Source: Sphingomonas suaedae (lineage in GTDB: Bacteria; Pseudomonadota; Alphaproteobacteria; Sphingomonadales; Sphingomonadaceae). From it: DNA of 64,000 bases. Shown here piece after piece: positions 38,925 through 48,796 of this stretch (positions within the stretch are counted from its first letter, which is position 1; each line of letters opens with the position of its first letter). The notes under the pieces are model-generated. The model did not search any database. It saw nothing but the letters and a program-made list of their open reading frames with translations, and was not told the DNA's origin. The position numbers and the translations under genes were made by a program. The DNA lies in assembly GCF_007833215.1 (NCBI RefSeq), contig NZ_CP042239.1, positions 3,036,001-3,100,000 on the forward strand, written 5' to 3'.

Positions 38925-39863
38925 TTAGATTTTTTCCCCCGTAAGGCGCTGGCATATCATATCCAGCTGATCCAGCGTCGAATAGGTCAGCGTCAGCGCC
39001 CCGCCCTTTTCGCCAAAGCTGATCTTGACGTTCAGCCCCAGCACATCGCCAAGCTGGCGTTCCAGCGCGGCGATATCGGCGTTGCTGGCGCCGCCGACCT
39101 TGTCCCCGCCCTTCCCCGCAGTGCGCGGCTTGGCTTCGCGGGCGAGTTTTTCGGTGTCGCGGACCGAAAGGTCGCGTTCCACGACGATCCTGGCGAGCTT
39201 TTCGGGGTCCGGCGCGCCGATCAGCGCGCGGGCATGGCCCATGGTCAGTCCGCCTTCGACCACGCGCTGACGCACGCTTTGCGGCAGGTCGAGCAGGCGG
39301 ATCAAATTGGCGATATGGCTGCGCGACTTGTGAACGATCTTCGCCAGCGCCTCCTGGCTGTGGCCGAAATCGTTGATCAGCTTCGAATAGGCCTCCGCCT
39401 CTTCGATCGCGTTGAGATCCTCGCGCTGTATATTCTCCACGATCGCGATTTCGAGCGTCTGCGCCTCGTCGAGGTCGCGGACGATCACGGGCACCTCGTG
39501 CAGCCGCGCGCGCTGAGCCGCGCGCCAGCGGCGCTCGCCGGCAACGATCTGATAGTCCTTGCCATGCGGCCGCACGACGATGGGCTGGATCAGCCCGCGC
39601 ATCGCGATCGATTTGGCGAGTTCCTCCAGTGCGTCTTCGTCGAAATGACGGCGCGGCTGTTCGGGATGCGGGGCAAGCGAGCTGACCGGAAGCATCCGCA
39701 CGCCCATCGACGGTTCGGTGCCAGGGCGGACCGGTTCCTCGCGCTCGGCGTCGCCAAGCAACGCGCTAAGGCCCCGGCCAAGGCCGGGGCGGGTCTTGCG
39801 CGTGCTGAGCGCGGGGGAGGAGGCAGCGGGCGTGGCGGTCCCTTGGGGCGTCTCTTCGGTCAT
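38925..39863 (-). CDS. parB: Chromosome-partitioning protein ParB
   Basis: Binds parS, spreads as a CTP-dependent clamp and guides origin segregation. 312 residues: N-terminal RPGLGRGLSALLGD for ParA contact, LPVSSLAPHPEQPRRHFDEDAL, the CTP-binding GERRWRAAQRA and ENIQREDLNAIEEAEAY, the HTH SQEALAKIVHKSRSHIANLIRLL, and a C-terminal dimerisation region (LTYSTLDQLDMICQRL). ATG overlaps the parA stop. Probable target sites are at 40695, 41189, 43119 and 16088. Last gene of mnmE-mnmG-rsmG-parA-parB. Confidence 0.97.
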   Translation of the reverse strand: MTEETPQGTATPAASSPALSTRKTRPGLGRGLSALLGDAEREEPVRPGTEPSMGVRMLPVSSLAPHPEQPRRHFDEDALEELAKSIAMRGLIQPIVVRPHGKDYQIVAGERRWRAAQRARLHEVPVIVRDLDEAQTLEIAIVENIQREDLNAIEEAEAYSKLINDFGHSQEALAKIVHKSRSHIANLIRLLDLPQSVRQRVVEGGLTMGHARALIGAPDPEKLARIVVERDLSVRDTEKLAREAKPRTAGKGGDKVGGASNADIAALERQLGDVLGLNVKISFGEKGGALTLTYSTLDQLDMICQRLTGEKI

Positions 39864-40639
39864 GCGGCCTTCTTCAGTTTGGGCAGACGATCGATCACTT
39901 CGCGCGCAAGGGCGATATAGGCTTCGGATCCCGCGCAGCGATAATCGTAGATCAACGCAGGAAGGCCGTGGCTCGGCGCCTCGGACAAACGGACATTTCG
40001 GGGTATGACGGTGTCGAATACCACTTTGCCAAGTACCGCACGAACATCGTCGGCGACCTGGTCGGTCAGGCGATTGCGGCGGTCGTACATGGTAAGGACC
40101 ACGCCGAGAATCGACAGACCGGGGTTGAAGCGTCCGCGAATCCGCTCGACGGTGGTGAGCAACTGGCTGAGCCCCTCCAGCGCGAAGAATTCACACTGGA
40201 GGGGCACGAGTAGCGCATCGGATGCGACCATGGCGTTGATCGTCAGCAGGCCCAGGGAGGGCGGGCAATCCATCAGCACCACGTCCCATCGGGCTTCGCT
40301 TCGGTCGATGGCAGTGGACAAGCGATGGGTACGCGCCTCGAACTCGATCAGTTCGATCTCCGCGCCCGAAAGGTCGACCGTAGCGGGCACGATATCGAGG
40401 CCCGGAACGCGCGTCGGCACCGCGACGTCCTCAAGGCTCGTCTCACCGATCAGCAAATCATAGGTCGAACGCTCGCGTTCGGCGCGGCCGATGCCGAGGC
40501 CCGTCGAACAATTGCCCTGCGGATCAAGGTCCAGCAACAACACCCGCTGGCCAGTCGCCGCCAAGGCGGTTCCCACATTGATCGCGGTCGTGGTCTTCCC
40601 CACGCCGCCCTTCTGATTCGCAATGGCGATGCAGATCAT
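39860..40639 (-). CDS. parA: Chromosome-partitioning ATPase ParA
   Basis: A Walker-type ATPase that moves ParB-parS complexes along the nucleoid. 259 residues with the deviant Walker A KGGVGKTTTAINVGTALAA, LDLDPQGNCSTGLGI, VLMDCPPSLGLLTINAM (Walker B) and VIPRNVRLSEAPSHGLP. The start [12 protein letters not shown] is family-typical; earlier in-frame residues fall inside rsmG. ATG overlaps the rsmG stop and its own stop overlaps parB, so the three are translationally coupled. Confidence 0.97.
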   Translation of the reverse strand: MICIAIANQKGGVGKTTTAINVGTALAATGQRVLLLDLDPQGNCSTGLGIGRAERERSTYDLLIGETSLEDVAVPTRVPGLDIVPATVDLSGAEIELIEFEARTHRLSTAIDRSEARWDVVLMDCPPSLGLLTINAMVASDALLVPLQCEFFALEGLSQLLTTVERIRGRFNPGLSILGVVLTMYDRRNRLTDQVADDVRAVLGKVVFDTVIPRNVRLSEAPSHGLPALIYDYRCAGSEAYIALAREVIDRLPKLKKAA

Positions 40640-41247
40640 CGGGGACGTACCTCTTTCGCGATAACGATGAGCGAGTCCGGTGCGGTCACGCTCGGTTCCA
40701 CGTGGAACGAACCTTGCCACCATAGCCTCGCATCTTCCACCTCCGATTGGGCATTTCTTCCCTTGGGGAGCACCCAGATTGTGGACGAGTCCGTGCGGTG
40801 CGCCGCGATGCGGAACAAGCTATCGAGCGAGGCGACCGCACGAGCGGTAACAATCGCCGCATACCCTTCTGTGCGCTCGACCTTGGCGGTTCGGACAATG
40901 ACGTTGTTGAGCCCTAGCTCTGCCGAAGCTGCTTCAAGAAATGCGGTACGTAGTTTGCGCGGCTCCACCAACTCGACAGGGTCATCGCGCAGTATCGCGA
41001 GGACGAGGCCTGGTAGTCCCGCACCGCTGCCGATATCGAGCCACACACCCCCTGCTCCGTCGATATGGTCGAGCAGCTGCGCCGAATCGACGATATGGCG
41101 CGCCCAAATCTGATTGAGTGTCGAGGGAGCGACTAGATTCTGCCGGGGAGCCTCCTGCCGCACCAAATCGACAAATTTTGCCAGGCGCGTTTCACGTGAA
41201 ACATCGTGGCGGGCACGAATCCAATCGCGCGCGTCATCTTCCGTCAT
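40636..41247 (-). CDS. rsmG: 16S rRNA (guanine(527)-N7)-methyltransferase
   Basis: Methylates G527 of 16S rRNA. 203 residues: [15 protein letters not shown] near the N-terminus, [23 protein letters not shown], the SAM motif [16 protein letters not shown] and [16 protein letters not shown]. Both flanking overlaps (mnmG stop, parA start) are ATGA. The gene carries two ParB-type palindromes: GTTTCACGTGAAAC in the DVSRET codons, a conserved trick in many bacteria, and GTTCCACGTGGAAC near the end. Confidence 0.95.
   Translation of the reverse strand: MTEDDARDWIRARHDVSRETRLAKFVDLVRQEAPRQNLVAPSTLNQIWARHIVDSAQLLDHIDGAGGVWLDIGSGAGLPGLVLAILRDDPVELVEPRKLRTAFLEAASAELGLNNVIVRTAKVERTEGYAAIVTARAVASLDSLFRIAAHRTDSSTIWVLPKGRNAQSEVEDARLWWQGSFHVEPSVTAPDSLIVIAKEVRPR
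40695..40708. promoter_or_regulatory. parS: parS-like site in rsmG 3' region
   Basis: GTTCCACGTGGAAC is a perfect 14-bp palindrome. It differs symmetrically at two positions from the canonical core GTTTCACGTGAAAC. Located in rsmG, 832 bp upstream of the parB start. Confidence 0.7.
41189..41202. promoter_or_regulatory. parS: parS site in rsmG 5' region (canonical core)
   Basis: GTTTCACGTGAAAC is the perfect palindromic core of the well-known bacterial parS consensus TGTTTCACGTGAAACA, with 15 of the 16 bases matching here (first base C). It encodes VSRET in rsmG. Confidence 0.88.
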
Positions 41248-43079
41248 GCTGCGCGTTTCACATGGAGTAGAATCACTGTGAGCGCAGCCGGCGTGATGCC
41301 GCGAATGCGCGCCGCCTCGCCTAATGTCACGGGGCGTGCCGCGTCCAACCGCTCGACCATCTCATTCGACAGGCCCGGTATCGTACTGTAATCGAGCGTG
41401 ACGGGGATGGGGGTGGTATCGGCGCGGCCCAACGCCGCCTGTTCCTGCGCCTGACGCTCCAGATAAGGGGCATAACGCGCGTCTTCGACCAATTCGGCGA
41501 GCAGGTCGGGGTCGGCACCAGCAAGATCGACGCTGAGATGATCAGTGGTGACGCCGGGGAAGCGCAACCATTCAAAGGCAGAGCGTCGCGCACCGTCCTG
41601 AGACACCGGTGCGCCAGCCTGACCCAGCATATGCGCGGTACGCTGTACGGAGAAGCGGGCGTACAGTCTCTCTCGTTCCGCTCGCCGCGCTTCAATAAAG
41701 CGTTGGCGCTCCCGCCCGATACACCCGGCCTCCAGTCCCAGCGTTCCGAGGCGGGTCTGGGCGTTGTCGGCGCGCAACTTTAGCCGATGCTCGGCGCGCG
41801 CTGTCAGCATCCGATAGGGCTCGGTAACCCCTTGAAGCGTCAGATCGTCGATCATCACCCCGATATAGCTGAGGTCCCGAGCAAAGACGGTCGGCGCGCG
41901 CCCCAGTATCGCCCCAGCGGCGTTGATCCCGGCGACCAGCCCTTGCGCCGCCGCCTCCTCATAGCCGGTAGTGCCGTTGATCTGGCCCGCACAATATAAG
42001 CCGGGCAGGTCCCGACTCTCAAGACCATGCGACAGCGAGCGCGGATCGACATGGTCATATTCGACCGCATAGCCCGGGGTAACGATCGCCGCGCGCGCGA
42101 GGCCGGGAATCGAGCGGACCATCGCCGCCTGAACATCGATCGGGAGCGAGGTGGAAAGACCGTTGGGGTAGACAAGATGGGTATCCAGCCCCTCCGGCTC
42201 CAGGAATATCTGATGCCCGTCACGGTCGCCAAAACGGTAGATCTTGTCCTCGATCGACGGACAATAGCGCGGCCCACCCGCTTCGATTGCGCCACTGAAC
42301 AGGGGAGACCGGTCGAGACCACCCCGAATGATCTCATGCGTGTCGAGGGTGGTGCGAGTGATTGCGCAGGCGAGCTGGGGCAGGCGGGGACCACGCGTCA
42401 TCGGAGACATACGCCAGCTGTCGGTGTCGGAAGGCTGTTCCTCCAGCGCGGCCCAATCAATCGTGCGACCATCGAGACGGGGCGGGGTCCCCGTCTTGAG
42501 CCGCGTGATCGGCAGCCCGCACTCGCGCAACTGTACGCCCAGCGCGGTCGCAGAGCGCTCACCCACCCTGCCCCCCGTTTCGCGCTCTTCTCCGCGATAG
42601 ATGCGACCGCCTAGAAAGGTACCAGTGGCGAGGATCACCGCGCCTGCATGAAGCGGCTCGCCACCGGCGCGGCGAATGCCGATGATCCGCCCGCCCTCGA
42701 TCAGCAGTGCCGCCGCTTCGCCAGCTACCACCTCAAGCCCGTCTTGCGCCGCGAGCATCGTCTGGATCGCGCGCGCATAAAGGATGCGATCGGCCTGGAC
42801 GCGAGGACCCTGGACGGCCGGCCCCTTGGAGCGGTTGAGCAACCGGTAGTGGATACCCGCGGCATCAGCGGCTCGGCCGATCAGCCCATCGAGCGCATCG
42901 ACCTCGCGAACAAGGTGCCCCTTGCCGAGACCGCCAATCGCCGGGTTGCAGGACATGGCGCCGAGCAACGCTGGGTCAAACGTGACCAATGCGGTCCGCG
43001 CGCCGCACCGGGCAGCCGCAGCTGCCGCTTCGGTACCGGCATGGCCGCCCCCGATCACGATCACGTCGAATGTCCGCAT
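41244..43079 (-). CDS. mnmG: tRNA uridine-5-carboxymethylaminomethyl modification enzyme MnmG (GidA)
   Basis: With MnmE it modifies U34 of certain tRNAs using FAD and methylene-tetrahydrofolate. 611 residues: the FAD motif [107 protein letters not shown] and the helical C-terminal MnmE-binding part. Located 55 bp after mnmE, in the gap that holds a parS-like site; its stop overlaps rsmG. Confidence 0.98.
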   Translation of the reverse strand: MRTFDVIVIGGGHAGTEAAAAAARCGARTALVTFDPALLGAMSCNPAIGGLGKGHLVREVDALDGLIGRAADAAGIHYRLLNRSKGPAVQGPRVQADRILYARAIQTMLAAQDGLEVVAGEAAALLIEGGRIIGIRRAGGEPLHAGAVILATGTFLGGRIYRGEERETGGRVGERSATALGVQLRECGLPITRLKTGTPPRLDGRTIDWAALEEQPSDTDSWRMSPMTRGPRLPQLACAITRTTLDTHEIIRGGLDRSPLFSGAIEAGGPRYCPSIEDKIYRFGDRDGHQIFLEPEGLDTHLVYPNGLSTSLPIDVQAAMVRSIPGLARAAIVTPGYAVEYDHVDPRSLSHGLESRDLPGLYCAGQINGTTGYEEAAAQGLVAGINAAGAILGRAPTVFARDLSYIGVMIDDLTLQGVTEPYRMLTARAEHRLKLRADNAQTRLGTLGLEAGCIGRERQRFIEARRAERERLYARFSVQRTAHMLGQAGAPVSQDGARRSAFEWLRFPGVTTDHLSVDLAGADPDLLAELVEDARYAPYLERQAQEQAALGRADTTPIPVTLDYSTIPGLSNEMVERLDAARPVTLGEAARIRGITPAALTVILLHVKRAA

Positions 43080-43118
43080 GTCGCGGCATTAGCGGCGCCA
43101 GCGGATGAGGTCAAAACC

Positions 43119-43132
43119 GTTCCACGTGAAAC
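43119..43132. promoter_or_regulatory. parS: parS-like site between mnmE and mnmG
   Basis: GTTCCACGTGAAAC matches the canonical core at 13 of 14 positions, and the base after it is the consensus A. It lies in the 55-bp mnmE-mnmG gap. Confidence 0.78.
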
Positions 43133-43134
43133 AC

Positions 43135-44418
43135 TCATTTGCCGATGCAGAATCGCCCGAACAAGGTGTCGAGCATCGCCTCGACATCTGCGGTGCCCGT
43201 GATTCGATCGAACGCGCGTAGCGAACGCCGCAGTTCCTCTGCGACCAGAAGCGGATCGGCCATCCCGGATGCGTCCCGCAGCGCCTGTGCCGCTTCCGCG
43301 GCGAGGTTGCGTTGACGTTGGTTGAACGGAACCACATCTGCCGCAGGAAGCAGGTTGGCGGCGCGCGCCGCGATTTCGTCCCATAACTCGGCGATACCCT
43401 CTCCGGTCGTCGCGGATAGCGAGAGCCGTCCAGGAGCGGATCCCCCTCGCCCGGCCGCGTCGCAGCGTGGATGAAGTGCAAGATAGTCGGTATTCGGCGG
43501 TGGTGCGTCGTCAAGCCACAGCACAATGTCGGCATCCGCAATAGCGGCCTGCGCGCGCGAGATACCGATCTCTTCCACCATATCCCTCGGCGCCGCGCGC
43601 AGCCCGGCGGTATCGGTCAGCAGATAGGCGACACCCTCGCGCATGACCGGCACTTCGATCCGGTCTCGGGTCGTGCCGGCCAGCGGCGAGACAATCGCCG
43701 CCTCTCGCTGTGTCAATGCATTGAGCAAGGTCGACTTACCCGCGTTCGGCGGTCCGGCAAGGACCACGCGAACCCCGTCTCGCATTCGCTCGACGCCTGG
43801 CTGGTGAATGGTCGCGAGGATCTCCGCTTCTAGCGCCGCCGCACCACCCACCACGTCTTTCAGCGCATCGCTTTGCGCGACGACATCGTCTTCGTCGCCA
43901 TGATCGAGCATCGCCTCCACCGTCGCCGACAGCGAAAGCGCACGACCGGCCCATCGCTCGACCAGAACGCGAATGCCGCCCTCCGCACTCCGCAGGGCAG
44001 CGCGACGCTGTGCCTCGGTCTCCGCGGCGAGCAGGTCGCTCAGCCCTTCCGCCTCCGTCAGGTCGATTCGCCCGTTGATGAGCGCACGACGGGTGAACTC
44101 GCCCGCCTCCGCAGGTCGAAGGCACGGAAAAGTTGCAAGCGCTGCCTCAACCGCGCGTACGACCGCGCGGCCGCCATGCAGATGCAACTCCGCGAGATCC
44201 TCTCCCGTCGCTGTCGCGGGACCGGGAAAGATCAGCACGAGCGCATGATCGAGTTGCGTGTCGCCATGGCTGAGCCTCCGCAGCGATGCCCGGCGCGGTG
44301 ACGGCAACGTTCCGGCCAGCGCCGCGACCGCATCAAACGCGCCAGGTCCGGAAATTCGGATGATCGCTATACCGGCGGGCGGCTGCCCGCTCGACAGCGC
44401 GAAGATGGTGTCGCTCAC
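43135..44418 (-). CDS. mnmE: tRNA modification GTPase MnmE (TrmE)
   Basis: GTPase partner of MnmG. 427 residues: an N-terminal folate-binding domain (TIFALSSGQPPAGIAIIRISG, LHGGRAVV), a helical domain and a G domain with GPPNAGKSTLLNAL, GTTRDRIEVP and DTAGLR, and the C-terminal CIGK with the catalytic Cys. The GTG start overlaps the stop of the DUF6489 gene (GTGA) and gives the expected N-terminus; a longer in-frame reading would duplicate that gene. First enzyme of the mnmE-parB run. Confidence 0.97.
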   Translation of the reverse strand: MSDTIFALSSGQPPAGIAIIRISGPGAFDAVAALAGTLPSPRRASLRRLSHGDTQLDHALVLIFPGPATATGEDLAELHLHGGRAVVRAVEAALATFPCLRPAEAGEFTRRALINGRIDLTEAEGLSDLLAAETEAQRRAALRSAEGGIRVLVERWAGRALSLSATVEAMLDHGDEDDVVAQSDALKDVVGGAAALEAEILATIHQPGVERMRDGVRVVLAGPPNAGKSTLLNALTQREAAIVSPLAGTTRDRIEVPVMREGVAYLLTDTAGLRAAPRDMVEEIGISRAQAAIADADIVLWLDDAPPPNTDYLALHPRCDAAGRGGSAPGRLSLSATTGEGIAELWDEIAARAANLLPAADVVPFNQRQRNLAAEAAQALRDASGMADPLLVAEELRRSLRAFDRITGTADVEAMLDTLFGRFCIGK

Positions 44419-44660
44419 TCGGACCCGCGCGTCGCCTTGCCACCCATGTCGAACATGCCGCGCCAGAAATTCATCCCGGCCTCGCCCATCGGCATCCAAC
44501 TCTTCATCATCCCTTCAACCATTTCGGGACTGACCCCGCCCTTGTCGATCGAATCGAGCAGCATCTGGATATAGCGGTCATGCACCGGGGTGAAATCTGG
44601 CAGCCCCATTGCGCGGCGCATCTCTTCGGGGGTGCAGTCCACCTCGACATTGATCTTCAT
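44415..44660 (-). CDS. DUF6489 family protein
   Basis: An 81-residue protein starting MKINVEVDCTPEEMRRAMGLPDF, with PVHDRYIQMLLDSIDKGG and a Met/Trp-rich end (MMKSWMPMGEAGMNFWRGMF). This matches a small family known to me from sphingomonads that sits before mnmE; its function is unknown, and the shape suggests a phasin-like or amphipathic helical protein. GGAG is seven bases before the ATG. The stop overlaps the mnmE start. Divergent from ogt across 49 bp. Confidence 0.8.
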   Translation of the reverse strand: MKINVEVDCTPEEMRRAMGLPDFTPVHDRYIQMLLDSIDKGGVSPEMVEGMMKSWMPMGEAGMNFWRGMFDMGGKATRGSE

Positions 44661-44709
44661 CACTCTTCTCCGCTTGAGCAGGGAGCATCCCCTGCCCTAC
44701 GCTCACCCC

Positions 44710-45174
44710 ATGTATGCGCGCGACCATGCCCAGATCGCAACGCCCATCGGCCCGATCCGGATCGAGGGCGATGAAATCCATGTGCTGCGCGTGGCGATCG
44801 GTTCCGACGGTCCAGACAATGCCGGAACCACAGGGCCGGTTCGAGCGGCCGCCGACCAGCTTCTGGCCTATTTCACCGGCGATCGGAAAGCGTTCGACCT
44901 GCCGCTTCCGCCGATCGACTCTGCGCGTGGCCGTGTGTTGCGGGACGGGTTGTTCGCAATCCCCTACGGCGAAACCATGAGCTATGGCGCGCTCGCCCGC
45001 GAACTCGGCTCGGGAGCACGCGCCATCGGCCAATTATGCGCACGCAATCCGCTACCGATCATCGTCCCCTGCCACCGCGTGCTCGCGGCGGGCGGAACGC
45101 TCGGCGCCTATTCGGCCGGGGACGGACCCGCCACCAAAGAATGGCTGCTCGAGCATGAGCGTCGTTACCGATGA
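44710..45174 (+). CDS. ogt: Methylated-DNA--protein-cysteine methyltransferase
   Basis: Repairs O6-alkylguanine by moving the alkyl group to its own cysteine. 154 residues: a short N-terminal domain, then IPYGETMSYGALARELG, ARAIGQLCARNPLPIIVPCHRVLA with the acceptor Cys in PCHRV, and GTLGAYSAG. All family-defining. No Ada-type N-terminal domain is present. ATG at 44710 follows the divergent DUF6489 start by 49 bp. Followed after 13 bp by a dienelactone hydrolase. Confidence 0.95.
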   Translation: MYARDHAQIATPIGPIRIEGDEIHVLRVAIGSDGPDNAGTTGPVRAAADQLLAYFTGDRKAFDLPLPPIDSARGRVLRDGLFAIPYGETMSYGALARELGSGARAIGQLCARNPLPIIVPCHRVLAAGGTLGAYSAGDGPATKEWLLEHERRYR

Positions 45175-45187
45175 CCAAGGAGAAGAT

Positions 45188-45883
45188 ATGATGACAAGGC
45201 TCCAGATTGAGACGCTGGACGGAAGCGGGACCTTTAGCGCCTATCGCGCCGACCCCAGCGGCACGCCGCGCGGTGCGATTGTCGTGATCCAGGAGATATT
45301 CGGCGTGAACGAGGGGATTCGCCGCAAATGCGATCATTTCGCGTCGCTCGGCTATCTCGCTTTGGCCCCCGACCTGTTCTGGAGGCTGGAGCCGGGCATC
45401 GAGCTCGACCCCGATGTCGAGGCGGAGTTCAAACAGGCGCTCGACTGGATGGGCAAGTTCGACCAGGACAAGGGAGTCGCCGATATCGAGGCGACGATCC
45501 GGGCGGCACGGGAAGCAAGCGGCGGCAAGGTTGGCGTTACTGGCTACTGCCTGGGCGGTCGCCTTGCCTATATGACCGCAGCGCGCACCGATGCCGATGC
45601 CAGCGTCGGCTATTATGCCGTCGGCATCGACGGATTGCTGGGCGAGAAACACGCCATTGCCCGGCCGCTGATGCTCCACATCGCCGGTGATGACGGATTC
45701 GTCCCCGCCCCGGTCCAGGCCAAGATGCATGAGGGGCTCGACGATCATCCCAAGGTGACTTTGCACGACTATCCGGGCGAAGATCACGGCTTTGCGACCG
45801 AGATGGGAAAGCGGCGTTCGGATGCCGCTGCGCGACTGGCCGACAGCCGGACCGAAGCCTTCTTTGCCGAACATATCGGCTGA
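45188..45883 (+). CDS. Dienelactone hydrolase family protein
   Basis: A 231-residue alpha/beta hydrolase. VVIQEIFGVNEGIRRKCDHFA near the N-terminus, the nucleophile elbow VTGYCLGGRL with a Cys, HIAGDDGFVP with the acid and PGEDHGF with the histidine form the Cys-Asp-His triad of the family. Classical members open dienelactone in chlorocatechol breakdown, but genes outside such clusters mostly have unknown substrates. AAGGAG precedes two successive ATG codons; I use the first. Followed by a strong hairpin at 45892. Confidence 0.9.
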   Translation: MMTRLQIETLDGSGTFSAYRADPSGTPRGAIVVIQEIFGVNEGIRRKCDHFASLGYLALAPDLFWRLEPGIELDPDVEAEFKQALDWMGKFDQDKGVADIEATIRAAREASGGKVGVTGYCLGGRLAYMTAARTDADASVGYYAVGIDGLLGEKHAIARPLMLHIAGDDGFVPAPVQAKMHEGLDDHPKVTLHDYPGEDHGFATEMGKRRSDAAARLADSRTEAFFAEHIG

Positions 45884-45891
45884 TATAAAAA

Positions 45892-45917
45892 GGGCGGCGT
45901 CCTTGCGGATGCCGCCC
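45892..45917. terminator. Rho-independent terminator between convergent genes
   Basis: GGGCGGCGTCC, loop TTGC, GGATGCCGCCC: an 11-bp stem with one G-T pair. On the minus strand it is followed by CTTTTTATAT, so it ends the terC transcript most clearly. On the plus strand ATTTCTAG follows, a weaker tract after the dienelactone hydrolase gene. Confidence 0.88.
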
Positions 45918-45941
45918 CATTTCTAGTTCTGGATCAATGCC

Positions 45942-46619
45942 TTAGACGAAGAGCTGGAGCAGCCCCACATCCTGGTCGGTGATGCCGGTATAAATCATTG
46001 ATCCGGCAACATAGAGGATCACCAGCAGGCCGATCCACGCGATCCAGCGATAGCGTTCGATATATTTGGCGATGATGTTCGCCGCGACGCCCATCAATGC
46101 GACGGCGATCACCAGCCCGACCATCAGGATGCCCGGATGCTCGCGCGCTGCGCCCGCGACCGCCAGGACATTGTCGAGGCTCATCGACACATCCGCCAAG
46201 GCCACCGCCCAGGCGGCCCCGGCGAAGCTCTTGGCGGGCTTGAGGCCGGAATGTTCGTCACCCACGATTTCGGGCGAACCCGCGCTCTCCCCGGCATGGC
46301 CGATCTCGCGGTACATTTTCCACGCGACCCACAGCAGCAGCACACCGCCCGCAAAGATCAGCCCGACGATCGCCATCAATTGGGTCACCACCAGTGCGAA
46401 GGCGATGCGCATCACCAGCGCGGCGATGATGCCGATCAGGATCACCTTCTTGCGCTGATCGGCTGGAAGACCCGCAGCCAGCGCGCCGATCACGATCGCA
46501 TTGTCGCCTGCAAGGACGATGTCGATCAGGATCACTTGACCGAAGGCGAGCCAGGCCGATGCGTTGCCCGCGAACAGACCCGCAAAGTCGTTGACGATAT
46601 GGCCCCAGATTTCACTCAT
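45942..46619 (-). CDS. TerC family integral membrane protein (YjbE type)
   Basis: A 225-residue membrane protein with seven or so spans. VILIDIVLAGDNAIVIGALAAGL and ALADVSMSLDNVLAVAGAA are the twin acidic motifs (GDN and DN) of the TerC family, thought to bind a divalent cation. Members have been linked to tellurite resistance and manganese export; which applies here is unknown. It starts 24 bp after rho and ends at the hairpin at 45892, so it may be cotranscribed with rho. Confidence 0.92.
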   Translation of the reverse strand: MSEIWGHIVNDFAGLFAGNASAWLAFGQVILIDIVLAGDNAIVIGALAAGLPADQRKKVILIGIIAALVMRIAFALVVTQLMAIVGLIFAGGVLLLWVAWKMYREIGHAGESAGSPEIVGDEHSGLKPAKSFAGAAWAVALADVSMSLDNVLAVAGAAREHPGILMVGLVIAVALMGVAANIIAKYIERYRWIAWIGLLVILYVAGSMIYTGITDQDVGLLQLFV

Positions 46620-46643
46620 ATCCAGCTAAACCCCTGTCTTGGC

Positions 46644-47900
<1,257 letters not shown>

Positions 47901-48340
47901 GGGGGAGTCCGTCTGGCGATCGCTTTGGAGGATTCCGGGCGTTGGAACGCGGCGATGGCTTGAGGAAAAGGAAGGATGCCGGTGCCACTGGACAGCGACA
48001 CGACAGCAGCGGATTAAAATTGGGTCGGTGGCAAGTCAACCCATCTGGCTGACATCAGCCTGACAGACTGACAGAAACACACGGGTTTGCGGCGGACGGG
48101 ACGGGTTTGCGACCGGTTGCGGCCCGGAACGCGACACCAACGCGACAGCCGGGCGACATCGAGTCACCTCCAGCGCGACACGGACGCGACACCGACAGGC
48201 CGCTTTGCGACGGTTATCGACCGCGAAGCGACGCTGTCGCGCCGTCGAATGACAGGATTCAACCGGTCAAAGAGCGGCATCCGGGGATGCGCCCTGAGGA
48301 CAACAAGAAAAGTCCAACATTACAAGCAGGGTGCGCGCAC
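47901..48340 (-). promoter_or_regulatory. Long rho leader region rich in TGTCG words
   Basis: A 440-bp gap without a credible gene. A promoter TTGACT (48034-48039, minus strand), 17 bases, TAATCC (48011-48016) would give a leader of roughly 100 bases. Upstream of it, on the same strand, TGTCG recurs about ten times between 48110 and 48250, often as TGTCGCG or GTGTCGCG. Rho genes are known to be controlled by attenuation in the leader; whether these repeats act in this or as a DNA-binding array is open. Confidence 0.6.
48011..48039 (-). promoter_or_regulatory. Predicted rho promoter
   Basis: Read on the minus strand: TTGACT, 17-base spacer, TAATCC. The predicted start is near 48004, about 104 bases before the rho ATG. 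Confidence 0.55.
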
Positions 48341-48796
48341 TCAGAAGGGGCGCACCACCGCGAGGATGACGATCAGCGCCACGAAGATCGCCGGGACCTC
48401 GTTGGCGAGCCGTAGCTGCTTCGAGCTGAGCGATCCCTGCCCCGCCGACAGCTTCTTCGAATAGGCGACGGCCCAGCCGTGATAGCCCGACAGCAGCAGG
48501 ACCAGCAGCAGCTTGGCATGCAGCCAGCCGAGACCCGAACCGCCCTCGAACAGGCCGAGGTTGATCGCCAGTGCAATGCCGAGCACCCAGACGATGACGA
48601 GCGACGGGGTGAGGATCACGCGGCGCAGCTTGGCCTCGCGCTCCGCCCAGGCCTTTGCTTGCGCCGCATCGCCGAGCGATTCCTGATGATGCACCAGATA
48701 GCGCGGAAGGATGAACAGCCCGGCCATCCAGAAGATCACGAAGATAACGTGGGCGGCCTTCACCCACAGCCAGGCGAAGCTCAGAAATCCGGTCAT
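48341..48796 (-). CDS. hemJ: Protoporphyrinogen oxidase HemJ
   Basis: Oxidises protoporphyrinogen IX in heme synthesis; the form used by most Alphaproteobacteria lacking HemG and HemY. 151 residues with four membrane spans. VKAAHVIFVIFWMAGLFILPR contains the conserved His16 and LGWLHAKLLLVLLLSGYHGW the conserved Lys95. Its ATG overlaps the hemE stop (ATGA), giving a hemE-hemJ heme operon. Confidence 0.93.
   Translation of the reverse strand: MTGFLSFAWLWVKAAHVIFVIFWMAGLFILPRYLVHHQESLGDAAQAKAWAEREAKLRRVILTPSLVIVWVLGIALAINLGLFEGGSGLGWLHAKLLLVLLLSGYHGWAVAYSKKLSAGQGSLSSKQLRLANEVPAIFVALIVILAVVRPF

Noticed and set aside
39768..39795. GGCCCCGGCCAAGGCCGGGG in parB as a copy of the CCCCGGCC repeat
   Set aside because: It encodes the conserved RPGLGRGLSALL of ParB, so the palindrome is explained by codons and GC content.
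41255..41268. GTTTCACATGGAGT at the end of mnmG as a fourth clustered parS site
   Set aside because: The second half-site is lost (ATGGAG in place of GTGAAA), so it falls well short of the other sites.
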